DNA from: Paramesorhizobium salinisoli
GTDB taxonomy: Bacteria; Pseudomonadota; Alphaproteobacteria; Rhizobiales; Rhizobiaceae
DNA: 64,000 nucleotides
Reading direction: 5' to 3'
NCBI RefSeq assembly: GCF_003335045.1
Contig: NZ_QOZG01000005.1
Coordinates: 434,001 to 498,000, forward strand
The position numbers and the translations under genes are program-made. The notes beneath the pieces were generated by a model, which saw only the letters and a list, made by a program, of their open reading frames with translations, searched no databases and was not told where the DNA came from. How positions within the stretch are numbered: the first letter of the stretch is position 1; the number at the start of each line of letters is the position of its first letter. Positions 44,420 to 54,225 of the stretch are shown piece by piece.

Positions 44420-45520
44420 TCACAGCCGGAACGCTTTCACGCAGACGGGATTGTTGATTTCGATGCGCCGTCCCGTGTCTCTCAAGGTTCCGGTCTCCTG
44501 ATCCCGGGTGAAAATGACGATGCAATCTTCATTCTGGTTGGCGACCAGCATCAAGCGTCCATCCGGCGTCACCGCAAAATTGCGCGGCGTCCTGCCGCCT
44601 GACGGCATATGGCCGCGTGGATTGAGCCGACCCGTTTCCTGATCGACCGCGAAGCAGGCGATGCTGTCATGGCCGCGATTGGAGCAATAGAGAAAACGTC
44701 CGTCAGGCGAAAGATGGATATCTGCGCCATAAGTCTCGATATCGCGCGGGGCCGTCGGCAGTGTCTGAACGAGCGATAGGGCGTCGCCGCTGCGTTCGAT
44801 GAACGAGACCGTGGAATCCAGCTCGTTCGAGACATAGACAAACCGGCCATTGGCATGCTGGGCGATGTGGCGCGGTCCGGCGCCGGCGGGAAGCTTCACG
44901 CATGAGATGCGTTGCGGCACGCCTTTAGCCGTCAGCCTGTAAAGTATGATCTCGTCGAGCCCCAGATCGGCCACGAGAAAGGCGCCTCCTTGCGGCGTTT
45001 CGACGACGCAATGGGCATGGCTGCGTTCCTGCCTGTCCGGCACATGACCGGCCGCGCCCGGATGCGCGGCGCTCCCGCATGGGGCGCCAAGCCGGCCGTC
45101 TGCCAGGATCGGCAGCACCGCCAAGGATTGATCGGGACCACCCGATCCCATGGCATAGTTCGCTACCAGCAGAAAATGCCCGTCCCTAGAAATCGTGTTA
45201 TGGGCGGAAATGCTGCCGAGCGTCGGCTGCTTGTTGAGATAGACGATCTCGCCGTCCTTGAAACGATAGGCGCTGACGGTTCCCTCGTGCCAGCCGAACA
45301 CTTCGGAATTGGCATAGATGGTCGCCGTCCCGGGATCGACGCTGAGGAAAGTCGGATTGTCGATCGAACCGGTCGAGGCGAGACGCTTCACCTCGAAAGT
45401 GTCCTCGTCGAGGGAATATATCGTCAGGCCCTCGCCACGCGCGCCTTGAAAATATGGGGCTTCCCGGTTCAGCGACCCAACGGCCAGAAACAAACTCCCG
45501 CTCACGCGATTCCTCCCCAA
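44420..45520 (-). CDS. Lactonase-family beta-propeller (6-phosphogluconolactonase-like)
   Basis: 366 residues with the seven-bladed propeller repeats of the YbhE/lactonase family: NPTFLSVDPGTATIYANSE, ISAHNTISRDGHFLLVANYAMG, GPRHIAQHANGRFVYVSNELDSTVSF, DIHLSPDGRFLYCSNRGHDSIACF and TPRNFAVTPDGRLMLVANQNEDCIVIF. The likely reaction is hydrolysis of a sugar lactone. No signal peptide is clear, so it is probably cytoplasmic. It converges with the small acidic gene with a 9-bp gap. Confidence 0.85.
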   Translation of the reverse strand: MGRNRVSGSLFLAVGSLNREAPYFQGARGEGLTIYSLDEDTFEVKRLASTGSIDNPTFLSVDPGTATIYANSEVFGWHEGTVSAYRFKDGEIVYLNKQPTLGSISAHNTISRDGHFLLVANYAMGSGGPDQSLAVLPILADGRLGAPCGSAAHPGAAGHVPDRQERSHAHCVVETPQGGAFLVADLGLDEIILYRLTAKGVPQRISCVKLPAGAGPRHIAQHANGRFVYVSNELDSTVSFIERSGDALSLVQTLPTAPRDIETYGADIHLSPDGRFLYCSNRGHDSIACFAVDQETGRLNPRGHMPSGGRTPRNFAVTPDGRLMLVANQNEDCIVIFTRDQETGTLRDTGRRIEINNPVCVKAFRL

Positions 45521-45780
45521 ACTTCGGTCTCATGAGAGGTGCTTGCGTCGATGCCTATAGTCAAGAAGAGATGCAGGGCGGAATCGTCATTACATCACCG
45601 AGCCTCTTTCGACGTTCAACATCTGGCCTGTGATAAAGCCTGCCGCCAGCGATATTGACGACACGCCCCCAGAGCGAGGGTTTTCATTCGATCTGCGATG
45701 GGCTACAGACGCTCCTCCCGATCACCCCCCTCGTTCGCGGTGCCAATCGCACCCGACATCGCCCTTGCGAGCCGTTTCCC

Positions 45781-47040
45781 ATGAGCCGTTTTTATTGTGG
45801 CGTCGATTTCGGCACCACCAACTCCACCGTCGGTCTTTGCGCCAGAGGCAGCGATCCGTTCCTGATCCCCGTCGAGGGCGATCACGTCACCATTCCGTCC
45901 GCGCTCTTCTTCAGCCTCGAGGATGGCAGCGTGCATTTCGGCCGGTCGGCCGTTCATGAATATATGGACGGCGCGGAGGGACGCTTCATGCGGGCGTTGA
46001 AGTCGATCCTCGGAAGCAGCCTGATGAAGGAAACGACAGCGGTCGGCCGCGAACGCATCAATTTCCAGGAACTGATCGGCCGTTTCCTCCGGCATCTGAA
46101 GGCGCGTCTCGAACAGCACCCCGACGGCAAGCCGGATCATGTCGTACTTGGCCGCCCCGTTTTCTTCGTCGATGGCGACGAGACCGCCGACCGTGCGGCA
46201 CAGGATCAGCTCGAGGCCGCCGCGTTCGCGGAGGGCTTTCGCCACATCGAGTTCCAGTTCGAACCGGTCGCGGCCGCACTGCATTTCGAGCGCACGCTCA
46301 ACGAGGAAGCGCTCGCGCTGGTGGTCGATATCGGCGGCGGCACGTCCGATTTCTCGGTCCTTCGGCTCTCGCCGGAGCGCTCGCGTGCGACGGACCGGCG
46401 CGGCGACATCCTGAGCACGTCGGGTGTGCATGTCGGCGGGACCGATTTCGACCGCTGCCTCAACATTGCGGAAGTCATGCCGCATATGGGGCTAGGAACG
46501 AAGACCCGCGACGGCAAGCGTCACCTGCCGGTCTGGTATTTCAACGACATGGCCACTTGGCACAGGATCAACCAGCTCTATACGGCGAAGACCCTGCGGG
46601 ACGTCCAGTCGTTAACGCGCGAGGCGGCCGAACCGGAAAGGCTGGAGCGCTTCGAGCATCTGCTGGCCCACCGTTCCGGCCACCGGCTGGCGGCCCAGGT
46701 GGAGAAGGCCAAGATCGACCTGACCGATGCGCAGGACACCGTCATCCGTCTGGTGGAGCCGGGCCTGTCGCTGGCGCTGCCGGTCAGCCGCGGCGCGTTT
46801 GAGGCGGCGAGCGCCGAGCTGGTGGCAAAGATCGGCACCGCAATCGACGAGGCGCTTCTCAGCGCGGGCGTGGCCGCGGGCGCTATCGAAACCGTGATCC
46901 TGACGGGTGGCGGCGCACAGGTTCCGCTGGTGCGCACGGTCGTGACCTCGCGCTTTCCCGATGCCCGCATCGCCCAGTCCGACCAATTCGGATCGGTTGG
47001 ACTGGGACTTGCAGTCGATGCCGCCCGGCGCTTTGGGTAG
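45781..47040 (+). CDS. Hsp70-family ATPase without substrate domain
   Basis: 419 residues, essentially a nucleotide-binding domain. The phosphate loop GVDFGTTNSTVGLC (7-20), LVVDIGGGTSDFSVL and the adenosine motif VILTGGGAQVPLVR are clear. It matches the YegD-type group, lacking the C-terminal peptide-binding domain of DnaK, so it is unlikely to be a classical chaperone. I use the ATG at 45781 because homology starts there; a frame to 45655 exists. The ribosome site is weak. No partner co-chaperone is nearby. Confidence 0.88.
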   Translation: MSRFYCGVDFGTTNSTVGLCARGSDPFLIPVEGDHVTIPSALFFSLEDGSVHFGRSAVHEYMDGAEGRFMRALKSILGSSLMKETTAVGRERINFQELIGRFLRHLKARLEQHPDGKPDHVVLGRPVFFVDGDETADRAAQDQLEAAAFAEGFRHIEFQFEPVAAALHFERTLNEEALALVVDIGGGTSDFSVLRLSPERSRATDRRGDILSTSGVHVGGTDFDRCLNIAEVMPHMGLGTKTRDGKRHLPVWYFNDMATWHRINQLYTAKTLRDVQSLTREAAEPERLERFEHLLAHRSGHRLAAQVEKAKIDLTDAQDTVIRLVEPGLSLALPVSRGAFEAASAELVAKIGTAIDEALLSAGVAAGAIETVILTGGGAQVPLVRTVVTSRFPDARIAQSDQFGSVGLGLAVDAARRFG

Positions 47041-47529
47041 CCTTGATGTGGCGACATGGTGGAACCATGGCGTTCCCTTAATGTTCCGTAAATCAGATAG
47101 AAGACTCGGCGCCGTGCCCTTTGCGCTCCAGCCGGCGCACGGAAAGACCGACGCTGAAATGGGATGTCCCGCTCCAGCGCCGGCCAAGTCGTTTTTATTA
47201 TGGGTTGCTCCTCAATCGGCTCACTGAAAATTGGTTTTTAAAATCTCCTCTTGCAATACAGTTAGTCTATCGCACTTCCTGAAAAACACTACGACAAATA
47301 CCCGGCCAAGCACTCGATTGAGAATATTCGGTGAAGTGAACGTGAATAAACTGTCCGTTATCAGACACTCGCCTACAGGCAAAAGATGAACCCGCATTGT
47401 TCATCTTTAAATTCGACAAACACTGCACTTCCCGCAAGATAAAGCACGCAAGGCAAGCCCGTGCCGACGCTGGGCCGGAGATCGGCTGCTTGACATGCAC
47501 GCGTTTGCCTTGCCGGAAAGTTTAAACAA
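47041..47529. other. Gene-free stretch
   Basis: About 490 bases after the Hsp70-like gene and before the convergent secreted-protein gene. The sequence is AT-richer than its surroundings. I see no coding frame, RNA gene, repeat or convincing terminator. Confidence 0.5.
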
Positions 47530-48039
47530 TCAGCGGCGCACCAGCGTCAGATCCGTGGTTGCACGGGTGGGCCCGCCGGCGCCGATCCGGTCCGTCACGA
47601 CGATCTTCAGCCTGTCGGGAGTGAGGCTGACGATCCGCATTCTGGCTGTGGTGTCTCCATAGAGCGGCCGCGGCCAGTTTACGGTCATTTCCAGCGTTCC
47701 CCCACGCAGTTGCCCGACCAGGCGCGCCGGCCCGACCCGGGAGCCGGTATAGGTGCCAGTGACGCGGCCGGAGCGATTGCCTAGCGCGAGATCGGCGCTG
47801 ATCGATCTTGAGACGACCAGATAGGCCCTGCAGGTTCCCTGCAAGGCGATACGGTTCCTGCTGGGTTGCCTGACGGTGAAGTTGCACCCCACTCGATGCT
47901 TTGTGGCCTTCGGACCTTCCACGACCGTGCCCGAGGCTCGATACGAGCCGGCAAACCGATCGAGCGGCGCCGCGACGGCAGGCTGCCACGAGCCGATGAT
48001 CGCAATTCCTGACAAAATCGTAGCTGCGCGCTTGCTCAT
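47530..48039 (-). CDS. Secreted protein of unknown function
   Basis: 169 residues from the ATG at 48039, preceded by GGAGG with 8-base spacing. A signal peptide (ATILSGIAIIGSWQPAVAAP) is cleaved near residue 23. The mature part is a basic beta-rich domain with paired cysteines (VGCNFTVRQ and LQGTCRAYLV) and RVTGTYTGSRVGPARLVGQLRGG, a shape seen in several periplasmic lipocalin-like families. I recognise no specific family. Confidence 0.75.
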   Translation of the reverse strand: MSKRAATILSGIAIIGSWQPAVAAPLDRFAGSYRASGTVVEGPKATKHRVGCNFTVRQPSRNRIALQGTCRAYLVVSRSISADLALGNRSGRVTGTYTGSRVGPARLVGQLRGGTLEMTVNWPRPLYGDTTARMRIVSLTPDRLKIVVTDRIGAGGPTRATTDLTLVRR

Positions 48040-48320
48040 GGGTCCAGAACCTCCATTTCTTCCAAGTAGAAGTCCGTTTGAGGCGAAAATGTTCCCGGCG
48101 CGGGTGGAATGCTCATACGCCGCGTCGTGCCAGCCATTTCGCACGAGCCCGTTTTCGGCCGGCAAGGATTGCGCTATGATTTGATTCTGGCGCAGCCCAC
48201 GCCTCCCCCCTCCATCGGGAAAGCACATGTCATGTGGGGCCATCCGATCATCGAACCGACTGTTCGAGCACCAAGCATAAGGAGGGGTTGTGAGAATTGC
48301 TCGCATCAGGAGGTTTATCG

Positions 48321-49061
48321 ATGAAGCTGTCCGCGCCCGTCTATCATCTGAAGCGCAGAGCCAGGATCCTGTCACGCAACGAAAAGATTCCGCTGCACGA
48401 AGCGCTCAACCGCATTGCTCTGCAGGAGGGATATAGCGGCTGGAGTCTGCTCGCGGCGAAACTGTCCGCAGCTATCCCCGCCGCCACGATATTTGCGCGA
48501 TTGACGCCCGGCGACCTTGTGCTGGTGGGGGCGCGACCGGGCCAGGGCAAAACCCTGATGAGCCTCGAACTTGCCGTGGAGGCCATGAAATCAGGCCATC
48601 GTGGCGTATTCTTCACGCTGGAATATACGGAAAAGGACATTTTCGATCGCTTCCGCGCGCTGGGCGTAGATGCTGGACAATTCGGCGATCTGTTCGAATT
48701 CGACTGCTCCAATGCCATAAGCGCCGACTATATCATGGAGAGGCTGGCATCGACGCCGCAGGGCACCCTGGTCGTCGTGGATTATCTGCAACTGCTCGAT
48801 CAGAAGCGGGAAAACCCTGCTCTGGCAACCCAGGTCGGCGCATTGAAATCCTTTGCCAGCGACCGGGGGCTGATCATCGTCTTTATCTCCCAGATCGATC
48901 GATCCTACGACCCGGCGAAGAAGCCATGCCCCGATGAACGCGATATCCGGCTGCCGAACCCGCTGGATCTGTCGCTGTTCAACAAGCGATGCTTCCTGAA
49001 CGGTGGCGAAGTCCTGTTCCAGACCTCTAGCCAGCTGCGCCAGCAAGTGCGTTGGCCATAG
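48321..49061 (+). CDS. DnaB/RecA-like ATPase with an N-terminal helical domain
   Basis: 246 residues. About 45 N-terminal residues (KLSAPVYHLKRRARILSRNEKIPLHEALNRIA) form a helical domain common in rhizobial proteins. A RecA-type ATPase follows: Walker A GARPGQGKT at 70-78 and Walker B LVVVDYLQLLD near 155, as in the DnaB C-terminal domain. AGGAGG lies 7 bases before the ATG. No primase-binding domain is present, so it is not the replicative helicase. The role is unknown. Confidence 0.8.
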   Translation: MKLSAPVYHLKRRARILSRNEKIPLHEALNRIALQEGYSGWSLLAAKLSAAIPAATIFARLTPGDLVLVGARPGQGKTLMSLELAVEAMKSGHRGVFFTLEYTEKDIFDRFRALGVDAGQFGDLFEFDCSNAISADYIMERLASTPQGTLVVVDYLQLLDQKRENPALATQVGALKSFASDRGLIIVFISQIDRSYDPAKKPCPDERDIRLPNPLDLSLFNKRCFLNGGEVLFQTSSQLRQQVRWP

Positions 49062-49215
49062 CCCAGCTACCTCACGGAATATTTTTGCTCTTCACAACCG
49101 TGTGTTAAAGCCCACATCAGGGGTTGCGCACGGGATAACAGCTTGTTACATTGCGTTACCGTTCGCTAGTTATCTGTGCCGAACTTGGGCGGGGGCCCGG
49201 CGCATGGAGGTTAAT

Positions 49216-49320
49216 ATGAGCGATATAACGAGAACTGCTATTTTTTATTCGATGATGATCATCACGCTCAACATGGCGCTTGCCGTTGCCGTGATGGGAC
49301 ATGACATCATGCTGCGATAG
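49216..49320 (+). CDS. 34-residue single-span membrane peptide
   Basis: A short frame with GGAGG 4-8 bases before its ATG, encoding a small polar start (MSDITRT) and one long hydrophobic helix (AIFYSMMIITLNMALAVAVMG) ending HDIMLR. A terminator lies 60 bases after the stop. I know no family for it; the ribosome site and terminator together argue for real expression. Confidence 0.6.
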   Translation: MSDITRTAIFYSMMIITLNMALAVAVMGHDIMLR

Positions 49321-49380
49321 GCAGTCCGAAGTTTCCATCATCGTTCTCCCGCAGCGCGGGGTTCAAGCATTCGACCAAAA

Positions 49381-49409
49381 AGCGCTCCGGATTATCCGGA
49401 CGCTTTTTT
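49381..49409. terminator. Bidirectional intrinsic terminator
   Basis: AGCG-C-TCCGGA and TCCGGA-CGCT form a stem around a TTA loop, followed by six T on the plus strand; read on the minus strand the stem is followed by five U. It ends the small peptide transcript and the convergent sugar-importer operon. Confidence 0.75.
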
Positions 49410-49515
49410 GCTTTTAGCGAGCAGGGTCAGGTTATCTCACGCGGGCCACGCCAGCAGGCCATCGACGCTCCCCATCGCTGACCGAGCAACCCTCCAGATT
49501 GCCGATCGGGCAATC

Positions 49516-50631
49516 TCAGCCGATGCGTGACTGGCTCTCCGGATCGAAAAAGACCGCCTTGTCGAGATTGAATGCGAGCTTCGCCTTCTGGCCGACGGCA
49601 ATATTGGCATCGGCGCGAAGGCGCGCCACGACTTCCTTGCCGCCGAGATTGGTGATGGCGAAGGTGTCGGAGCCCGCCGGCTCGACCACTTCGATCAGGC
49701 ATTCGCCTTCCGCGCTGGAATGCGCCTTGCGGTCGGCCCCATCGGGATCGGTCAGCGCTTCCGGGCGGATGCCGAAAATGACCTCCCTGCCCTTATAAGC
49801 TGCGAGTTTGCTGCTTGCGCCGTTGAACGGCAGTGCGAGCGGTTCGCCATCCGGGCGATCCAGCAAAACGCTCAAGCCCGATGGGCCATCCGCGATCCGG
49901 GCCGTCAGAAGGTTCATCGCGGGCGAACCCATGAAATCAGCGACGAACATGTTGGCCGGGCTGTTGTAGATTTCCGCCGGCGTGCCGAACTGCTGCAGCA
50001 CGCCATCCTTCAATACTGCGATTTTGGTGGCGAGCGTCATCGCCTCGATCTGGTCATGCGTCACATAGACGATGGTCGTCTTCAAACGATGATGCAGGCG
50101 CTTGATTTCGGTGCGCATGTCGACGCGCAATTTGGCGTCGAGGTTCGACAGCGGCTCGTCGAACAGGAAGACCTGCGGATTGCGCACCAAGGCACGGCCC
50201 ATGGCGACGCGCTGGCGCTGGCCGCCTGAAAGCTGGCTCGGCTTGCGATTGAGCAGATGGTCGATCTGCAGCGTCTCGGCGACGGCCTTGATCGCCTTCT
50301 CGCGCTCCGCCTTGGGTACGCCCCTGATCTCCATGCCGAAACCGATATTTCCCGCCACCGTCATGTTGGGGTAAAGCGCGTAGGACTGGAACACCATGGC
50401 TATGTCGCGCTGGGAGGGATGAAGTCCCGCGACCGATTTGCCATTGATGCGGATTTCGCCCGATGTGATTGGCTCGAGCCCGGCGATGCAGTTCAACAAT
50501 GTGGACTTGCCGCAGCCGGACGGGCCGACAAGGACGAGGAACCCGCCCTCCTCGATCTCGATGTTGATATCCCTGAGGATCGGCACGGTGCCATAGGATT
50601 TGTAGAGGCTTTCGATGGCCAGAAACGACAT
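49516..50631 (-). CDS. Sugar ABC transporter ATPase (UgpC/MalK type)
   Basis: 371 residues. Walker A GPSGCGKST, signature LSGGQRQR and Walker B VFLFDEPLSNLDAKLRVDMR are followed by a C-terminal OB-like regulatory domain of the MalK/UgpC class (IFGIRPEALTDP). It energises the carbohydrate importer encoded upstream and is last in the operon. MalK-type subunits can be shared among several importers. Confidence 0.95.
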   Translation of the reverse strand: MSFLAIESLYKSYGTVPILRDINIEIEEGGFLVLVGPSGCGKSTLLNCIAGLEPITSGEIRINGKSVAGLHPSQRDIAMVFQSYALYPNMTVAGNIGFGMEIRGVPKAEREKAIKAVAETLQIDHLLNRKPSQLSGGQRQRVAMGRALVRNPQVFLFDEPLSNLDAKLRVDMRTEIKRLHHRLKTTIVYVTHDQIEAMTLATKIAVLKDGVLQQFGTPAEIYNSPANMFVADFMGSPAMNLLTARIADGPSGLSVLLDRPDGEPLALPFNGASSKLAAYKGREVIFGIRPEALTDPDGADRKAHSSAEGECLIEVVEPAGSDTFAITNLGGKEVVARLRADANIAVGQKAKLAFNLDKAVFFDPESQSRIG

Positions 50632-50635
50632 GGAC

Positions 50636-51517
50636 TTATCCCTTGACAGCGCCGGACATCAGGCCACGCACGAAGTAGCGGCCCGCGACGATATAGACGA
50701 GAAGCGTGGGAAGGGCGGCGAGGATCGCGCCCGCGAAATGGACGTTATATTCCTGCACGCCCGTCGAGGAATTCACCAGATTGTTGAGCGCCACCGTCAT
50801 CGGCGTGCTGGTGGCATTCGAGAAGGACGCGCCGAACAGGAAGTCGTTCCAGATATTGGTGAACTGCCAGATGACCGAGACGACGATGATCGGCCCCGAC
50901 GACGGCAGCAGGATGCGCCGGAAGATCTGGAAGAAGCTCGCGCCGTCGATCTGCGCCGCTCGGATGAGCTCTGTCGGGAATGCCGCATAATAATTGCGGA
51001 AATAGAGCGTGGTGAAGCCGATGCCGTAGATGACATGGACGAAGACCAGGCCCGATACCGTCCCTGATATGCCGAGCATGCCGAGGATGCGCGCCATGGG
51101 GATGAGCACGATCTGGAACGGGATGAAGCAGGAAAGCAGCAACATGCCGAACACGATGTTGGAACCGCGAAACGCCCATTTTGTCAGCACATAGCCGTTG
51201 AGCGCGCCGAGAATGGTCGAGATGACAACGGCAGGCGCCACCATCAGGATCGAATTGATGAAATAGGGCTTGAGACCGGTCGGCTGCACGCCGATCTGTG
51301 CGGTCGACCAGGCCGAAAGCCAGGGCGCTATGGTCCATTGATGCGGAAGCGACAGCATTCCCCCCTGGCGGATCTCGTCGAGCGGCTTGAAGGAATTGGC
51401 CAGCATGACATAGAGCGGCAGCAGGTAATAAATGGCGAAGAGGATAAGGGCCGCATAGATCAGCGCGCGGGTCAGCCTGTCGTGATCAATGGCATTGTCG
51501 GGTGTCCTGGCGCTCAT
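50636..51517 (-). CDS. Sugar ABC transporter permease (MalG type)
   Basis: 293 residues with six membrane segments. The coupling loop is ELIRAAQIDGASFFQIFRRILLPSSGPIIVV, and the preceding YIVYAVIYGIGFTTLYFRNYYAAFP-like region matches MalG-type subunits. The ATG overlaps the partner permease stop by 1 bp. An N-terminal cytoplasmic tail (MSARTPDNAIDHDRLTRAL) precedes the first segment. Confidence 0.95.
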   Translation of the reverse strand: MSARTPDNAIDHDRLTRALIYAALILFAIYYLLPLYVMLANSFKPLDEIRQGGMLSLPHQWTIAPWLSAWSTAQIGVQPTGLKPYFINSILMVAPAVVISTILGALNGYVLTKWAFRGSNIVFGMLLLSCFIPFQIVLIPMARILGMLGISGTVSGLVFVHVIYGIGFTTLYFRNYYAAFPTELIRAAQIDGASFFQIFRRILLPSSGPIIVVSVIWQFTNIWNDFLFGASFSNATSTPMTVALNNLVNSSTGVQEYNVHFAGAILAALPTLLVYIVAGRYFVRGLMSGAVKG

Positions 51518-52404
51518 CAGCGTTTCTCCCCGCGGATTTCAGAATAGAGATAGGGGATGATGATCGAGAAGATCATGATCAACATGATGATGGCGGACGA
51601 GGCGCCGATGCCCATGGAATTGCGGGCGAAGGTGTAGGAATACATGAAATTGGCCGGCAGCGTGGTCGCCTGCCCAGGCCCGCCGCCGGTCATGGCGACG
51701 ATCAGATCGTAGGATTTGATGGCGAGATGGGCGAGGATGACGAAGGCCGATAGAAACACCGGGCGCATCAGCGGGATGATGATGCGGCGATAGATCGTCA
51801 CGGTCGAAGCGCCGTCGATCTGCGCCGCCTTGATGATCTCATTGTCGACGCCGCGCAATCCCGCCAGGAACATTGCCATGACGAAGCCGGAGGATTGCCA
51901 GACCGCAGCCATGACGATCGTATAGATCGCCATTTGAGGATCCTTGATCCAGGTAAAGCTGAAGCTCGTCCAGCCCAGTTGATGCATGGTGTTTTCCAGC
52001 CCGATGCCCGGGTCGAGGAACCATTTCCAGGCCGTTCCGGTGACGATGAAGGAAAGCGCCATCGGATAAAGATAGATCGGGCGCAGAAAACCCTCGGCGC
52101 GAATCTTCTGGTCGAGCAGGATGGCGAGACCGAGGCCGATGACGACCGAGAACAGGATATAGAGCGACGCGAAAATGCCGAGATTGGCGATCGCGGTCCA
52201 CCATTGCGGCAGTTTCCAGAGCTTGCGGTAATTCTCCAGTCCGACGAACCCGTAAGAGGGCAGCATCTTGCTGTCCGTCAGCGAGAGATAACCCGTATAA
52301 AGGATGAAACCGTAGACGAAGATCAGGACGAGAGCGAAGCTGGGGCTTACAACGAGCTTCGGTAGCCAATCCTGCAAGCGATTATGGCGACTGCGATTGT
52401 CCAT
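51517..52404 (-). CDS. Sugar ABC transporter permease (MalF type)
   Basis: 295 residues with six membrane segments. LQDWLPKLVVSPSFALVLIFVYGFILYTGYLSLTDSKMLPSYGFVGLENYRKL is the usual MalF-type N-terminus, and the coupling loop is EIIKAAQIDGASTVTIYRRIIIPLMRPVFLSAF. It pairs with the MalG-type gene to form the channel. The binding-protein gene lies upstream beyond a hairpin. Confidence 0.95.
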   Translation of the reverse strand: MDNRSRHNRLQDWLPKLVVSPSFALVLIFVYGFILYTGYLSLTDSKMLPSYGFVGLENYRKLWKLPQWWTAIANLGIFASLYILFSVVIGLGLAILLDQKIRAEGFLRPIYLYPMALSFIVTGTAWKWFLDPGIGLENTMHQLGWTSFSFTWIKDPQMAIYTIVMAAVWQSSGFVMAMFLAGLRGVDNEIIKAAQIDGASTVTIYRRIIIPLMRPVFLSAFVILAHLAIKSYDLIVAMTGGGPGQATTLPANFMYSYTFARNSMGIGASSAIIMLIMIFSIIIPYLYSEIRGEKR

Positions 52405-52483
52405 TCACCTCGTCCCGGCGCAGCGGCGCCTCTTTATCTTTTCATCAACGGTGCCATCGGCTGGCTCATGTAGCGCGGCAGAC

Positions 52484-52513
52484 GGACCGCCGGTGCCGAA
52501 ACACCGGCGGTCC
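52484..52513 (-). terminator. Intercistronic hairpin after the sugar binding-protein gene
   Basis: A perfect 12-bp stem with a 6-base loop lies between the binding-protein stop and the permease start. There is no U-tract on the minus strand, so it more likely stabilises the upstream mRNA or trims expression than fully terminates. Confidence 0.6.
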
Positions 52514-52520
52514 AAAGCAC

Positions 52521-53774
52521 TTATTTGGCCGCATCGACCGCGGAAACCAGTTCGTTGACTGCTTCCTCGGAGGTGATCTCGCCGTTGAACTGGCGCGTCA
52601 CGACGTCGTAGATGGCGTTCTTGACAGCGGCGGGGTCGGCATAGCCATGCGCCATCGAGCCCAGCATCCGGCCGGTCTTGTTGGCTTCCTTGATGTCGGC
52701 GATCGCCTTTTTCCCGCATACGTCGAATTCGGCATCGGACACATCCATGCGTGCGGGCGCCGAACCCTTGACGACGTTGAAGGCTACCTGGAAGGCCGGG
52801 TCCTCGATGGCGGAGGCCATCACAAGCTGCGCCGGCACCTTGTCCTCGGCCACCTTGAACATCGCGAACATGTCGGAATTGAAGGTTACGGCCCCTTGCG
52901 TTCCGGGATAGCGTGCGCAGACGAAGTCTGTGTCCGGCACTTTGCCAGCCTTGACGAACTCGCCCTTGGCCCAGTCACCCATGAACTGGAGACCGGCCTT
53001 GCCCTCGATGACCATGGCCGACGCAAGATTCCAGTCGCGACCGGAGAAGTTGGGATCGAGATAGGTACGCAGCTTCGACATCCGGTCGAAAGCCTGCTTC
53101 ATCGTGTCGGAGCCGAGCGTCGCGGGATCGAGATCGATGAAGGCCTTCTTGTAGAAATCATCGCCGAAGGAGAGGACGACGGCATCGAAGATCGTCGAAT
53201 CCTGCCAGGGCTGGCCACCATGGGCGACCGGAATGATGCCCTGTTCCTTGAACTTGTCGAGGAGGGCGATCAACTCATCCCAGTTCTCCGGCACCTTGCC
53301 GCCGGCCTTGTCGAGCGCCGCCTTGTTGATCCACATCCAGTTCGTCGAATGGATGTTTACCGGAGCGGCGATCCAGTGGCCGTCATATTTGGCGAATTGC
53401 TGCAGGGCGTCGGGGATGACCTTGGCCCATTCTTCCTTGTCCGCCACGGAATCGAGATTGCCGAGCGCGCCCTGCTTGGCCCAATCGACGATGTCGAAGC
53501 CCAGCATCTGCACGGCCGTGGGCGGATCGCCAGCGGTGACGCGCGCGCGCAGCACCGTCATGGCCTGGACGCCGCTGCCGCCGGCGACGGGCATATCAAC
53601 CCACGAAATGCCCTTGCCTTCGAGGTCCTTCTTGAGAACCTCAAGCGCCGCGGCCTCGCCGCCCGATGTCCACCAGTGCAGGACCTCGACGCTCTGCTTG
53701 TCCTGGGCCTGAGCGAATGTGGCCGCCCCGACCACCAAAGCCGCGGCCGCGGCCGTCGACAAAAACTTACGCAT
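52521..53774 (-). CDS. Sugar ABC transporter substrate-binding protein
   Basis: 417 residues. The signal peptide is [23 protein letters not shown]. The mature start ([30 protein letters not shown]) and [19 protein letters not shown] match glucose/mannose-type binding proteins of Pseudomonas and rhizobia (GtsA class). GGGAGG lies 7 bases before the ATG at 53774. A glucose-like sugar is the most probable ligand, but this is inference. Confidence 0.92.
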   Translation of the reverse strand: MRKFLSTAAAAALVVGAATFAQAQDKQSVEVLHWWTSGGEAAALEVLKKDLEGKGISWVDMPVAGGSGVQAMTVLRARVTAGDPPTAVQMLGFDIVDWAKQGALGNLDSVADKEEWAKVIPDALQQFAKYDGHWIAAPVNIHSTNWMWINKAALDKAGGKVPENWDELIALLDKFKEQGIIPVAHGGQPWQDSTIFDAVVLSFGDDFYKKAFIDLDPATLGSDTMKQAFDRMSKLRTYLDPNFSGRDWNLASAMVIEGKAGLQFMGDWAKGEFVKAGKVPDTDFVCARYPGTQGAVTFNSDMFAMFKVAEDKVPAQLVMASAIEDPAFQVAFNVVKGSAPARMDVSDAEFDVCGKKAIADIKEANKTGRMLGSMAHGYADPAAVKNAIYDVVTRQFNGEITSEEAVNELVSAVDAAK

Positions 53775-54225
53775 GACTTGCCTCCCTGTTGCAACGTTGA
53801 AAAGCGGGATCACCTCGACCCGGCCTTTCCTCCATTCCCGCCTCCGAAGTCGGCAGGAAACTCCCATTGGAGCACCGCGCTCGCATGTGTTCGCGTTGCG
53901 CTCAGTCCGTTTGCTTTTCTGTACAATTCACCGAATGGCAGCGCAGACGCTCCATTCATGGACATGCTGATCCAGACAGTTCCGGCCCCTATCCCCAACC
54001 GCTCCTCGGACATGATCCATGCCCCGGCTCCCCCAATCGTCAGACCATAATCGATTGAATTGATAATATCGATGGTATTTTTCCGCTGGAATCGAACGTG
54101 GGCACCAAAATATTGGCGGAACCAAACGGAAATGTGATCCCATGTTCCGCCTCACCGCAAAGGCGGCATCGACAATTCCTGCGCCGCGTCCTATCTTCCA
54201 TCCGGCCTTGCATCCCGCAAGGCTT
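53775..54225. promoter_or_regulatory. Divergent intergenic region before the FMN riboswitch
   Basis: 451 bases between the sugar binding-protein gene and the riboswitch. I see no convincing coding frame. Around 54047-54075 are two ATCGAT half-sites about 20 bases apart in AT-rich sequence, which could be a repressor site. Promoters for both directions must lie here. Confidence 0.4.

Noticed and set aside
49496-49516. 8-bp hairpin at the stop of the sugar ATPase gene as its terminator
   Set aside because: It has no U-tract and touches the stop codon; the stem at 49381 with U-tracts on both sides is a better terminator.
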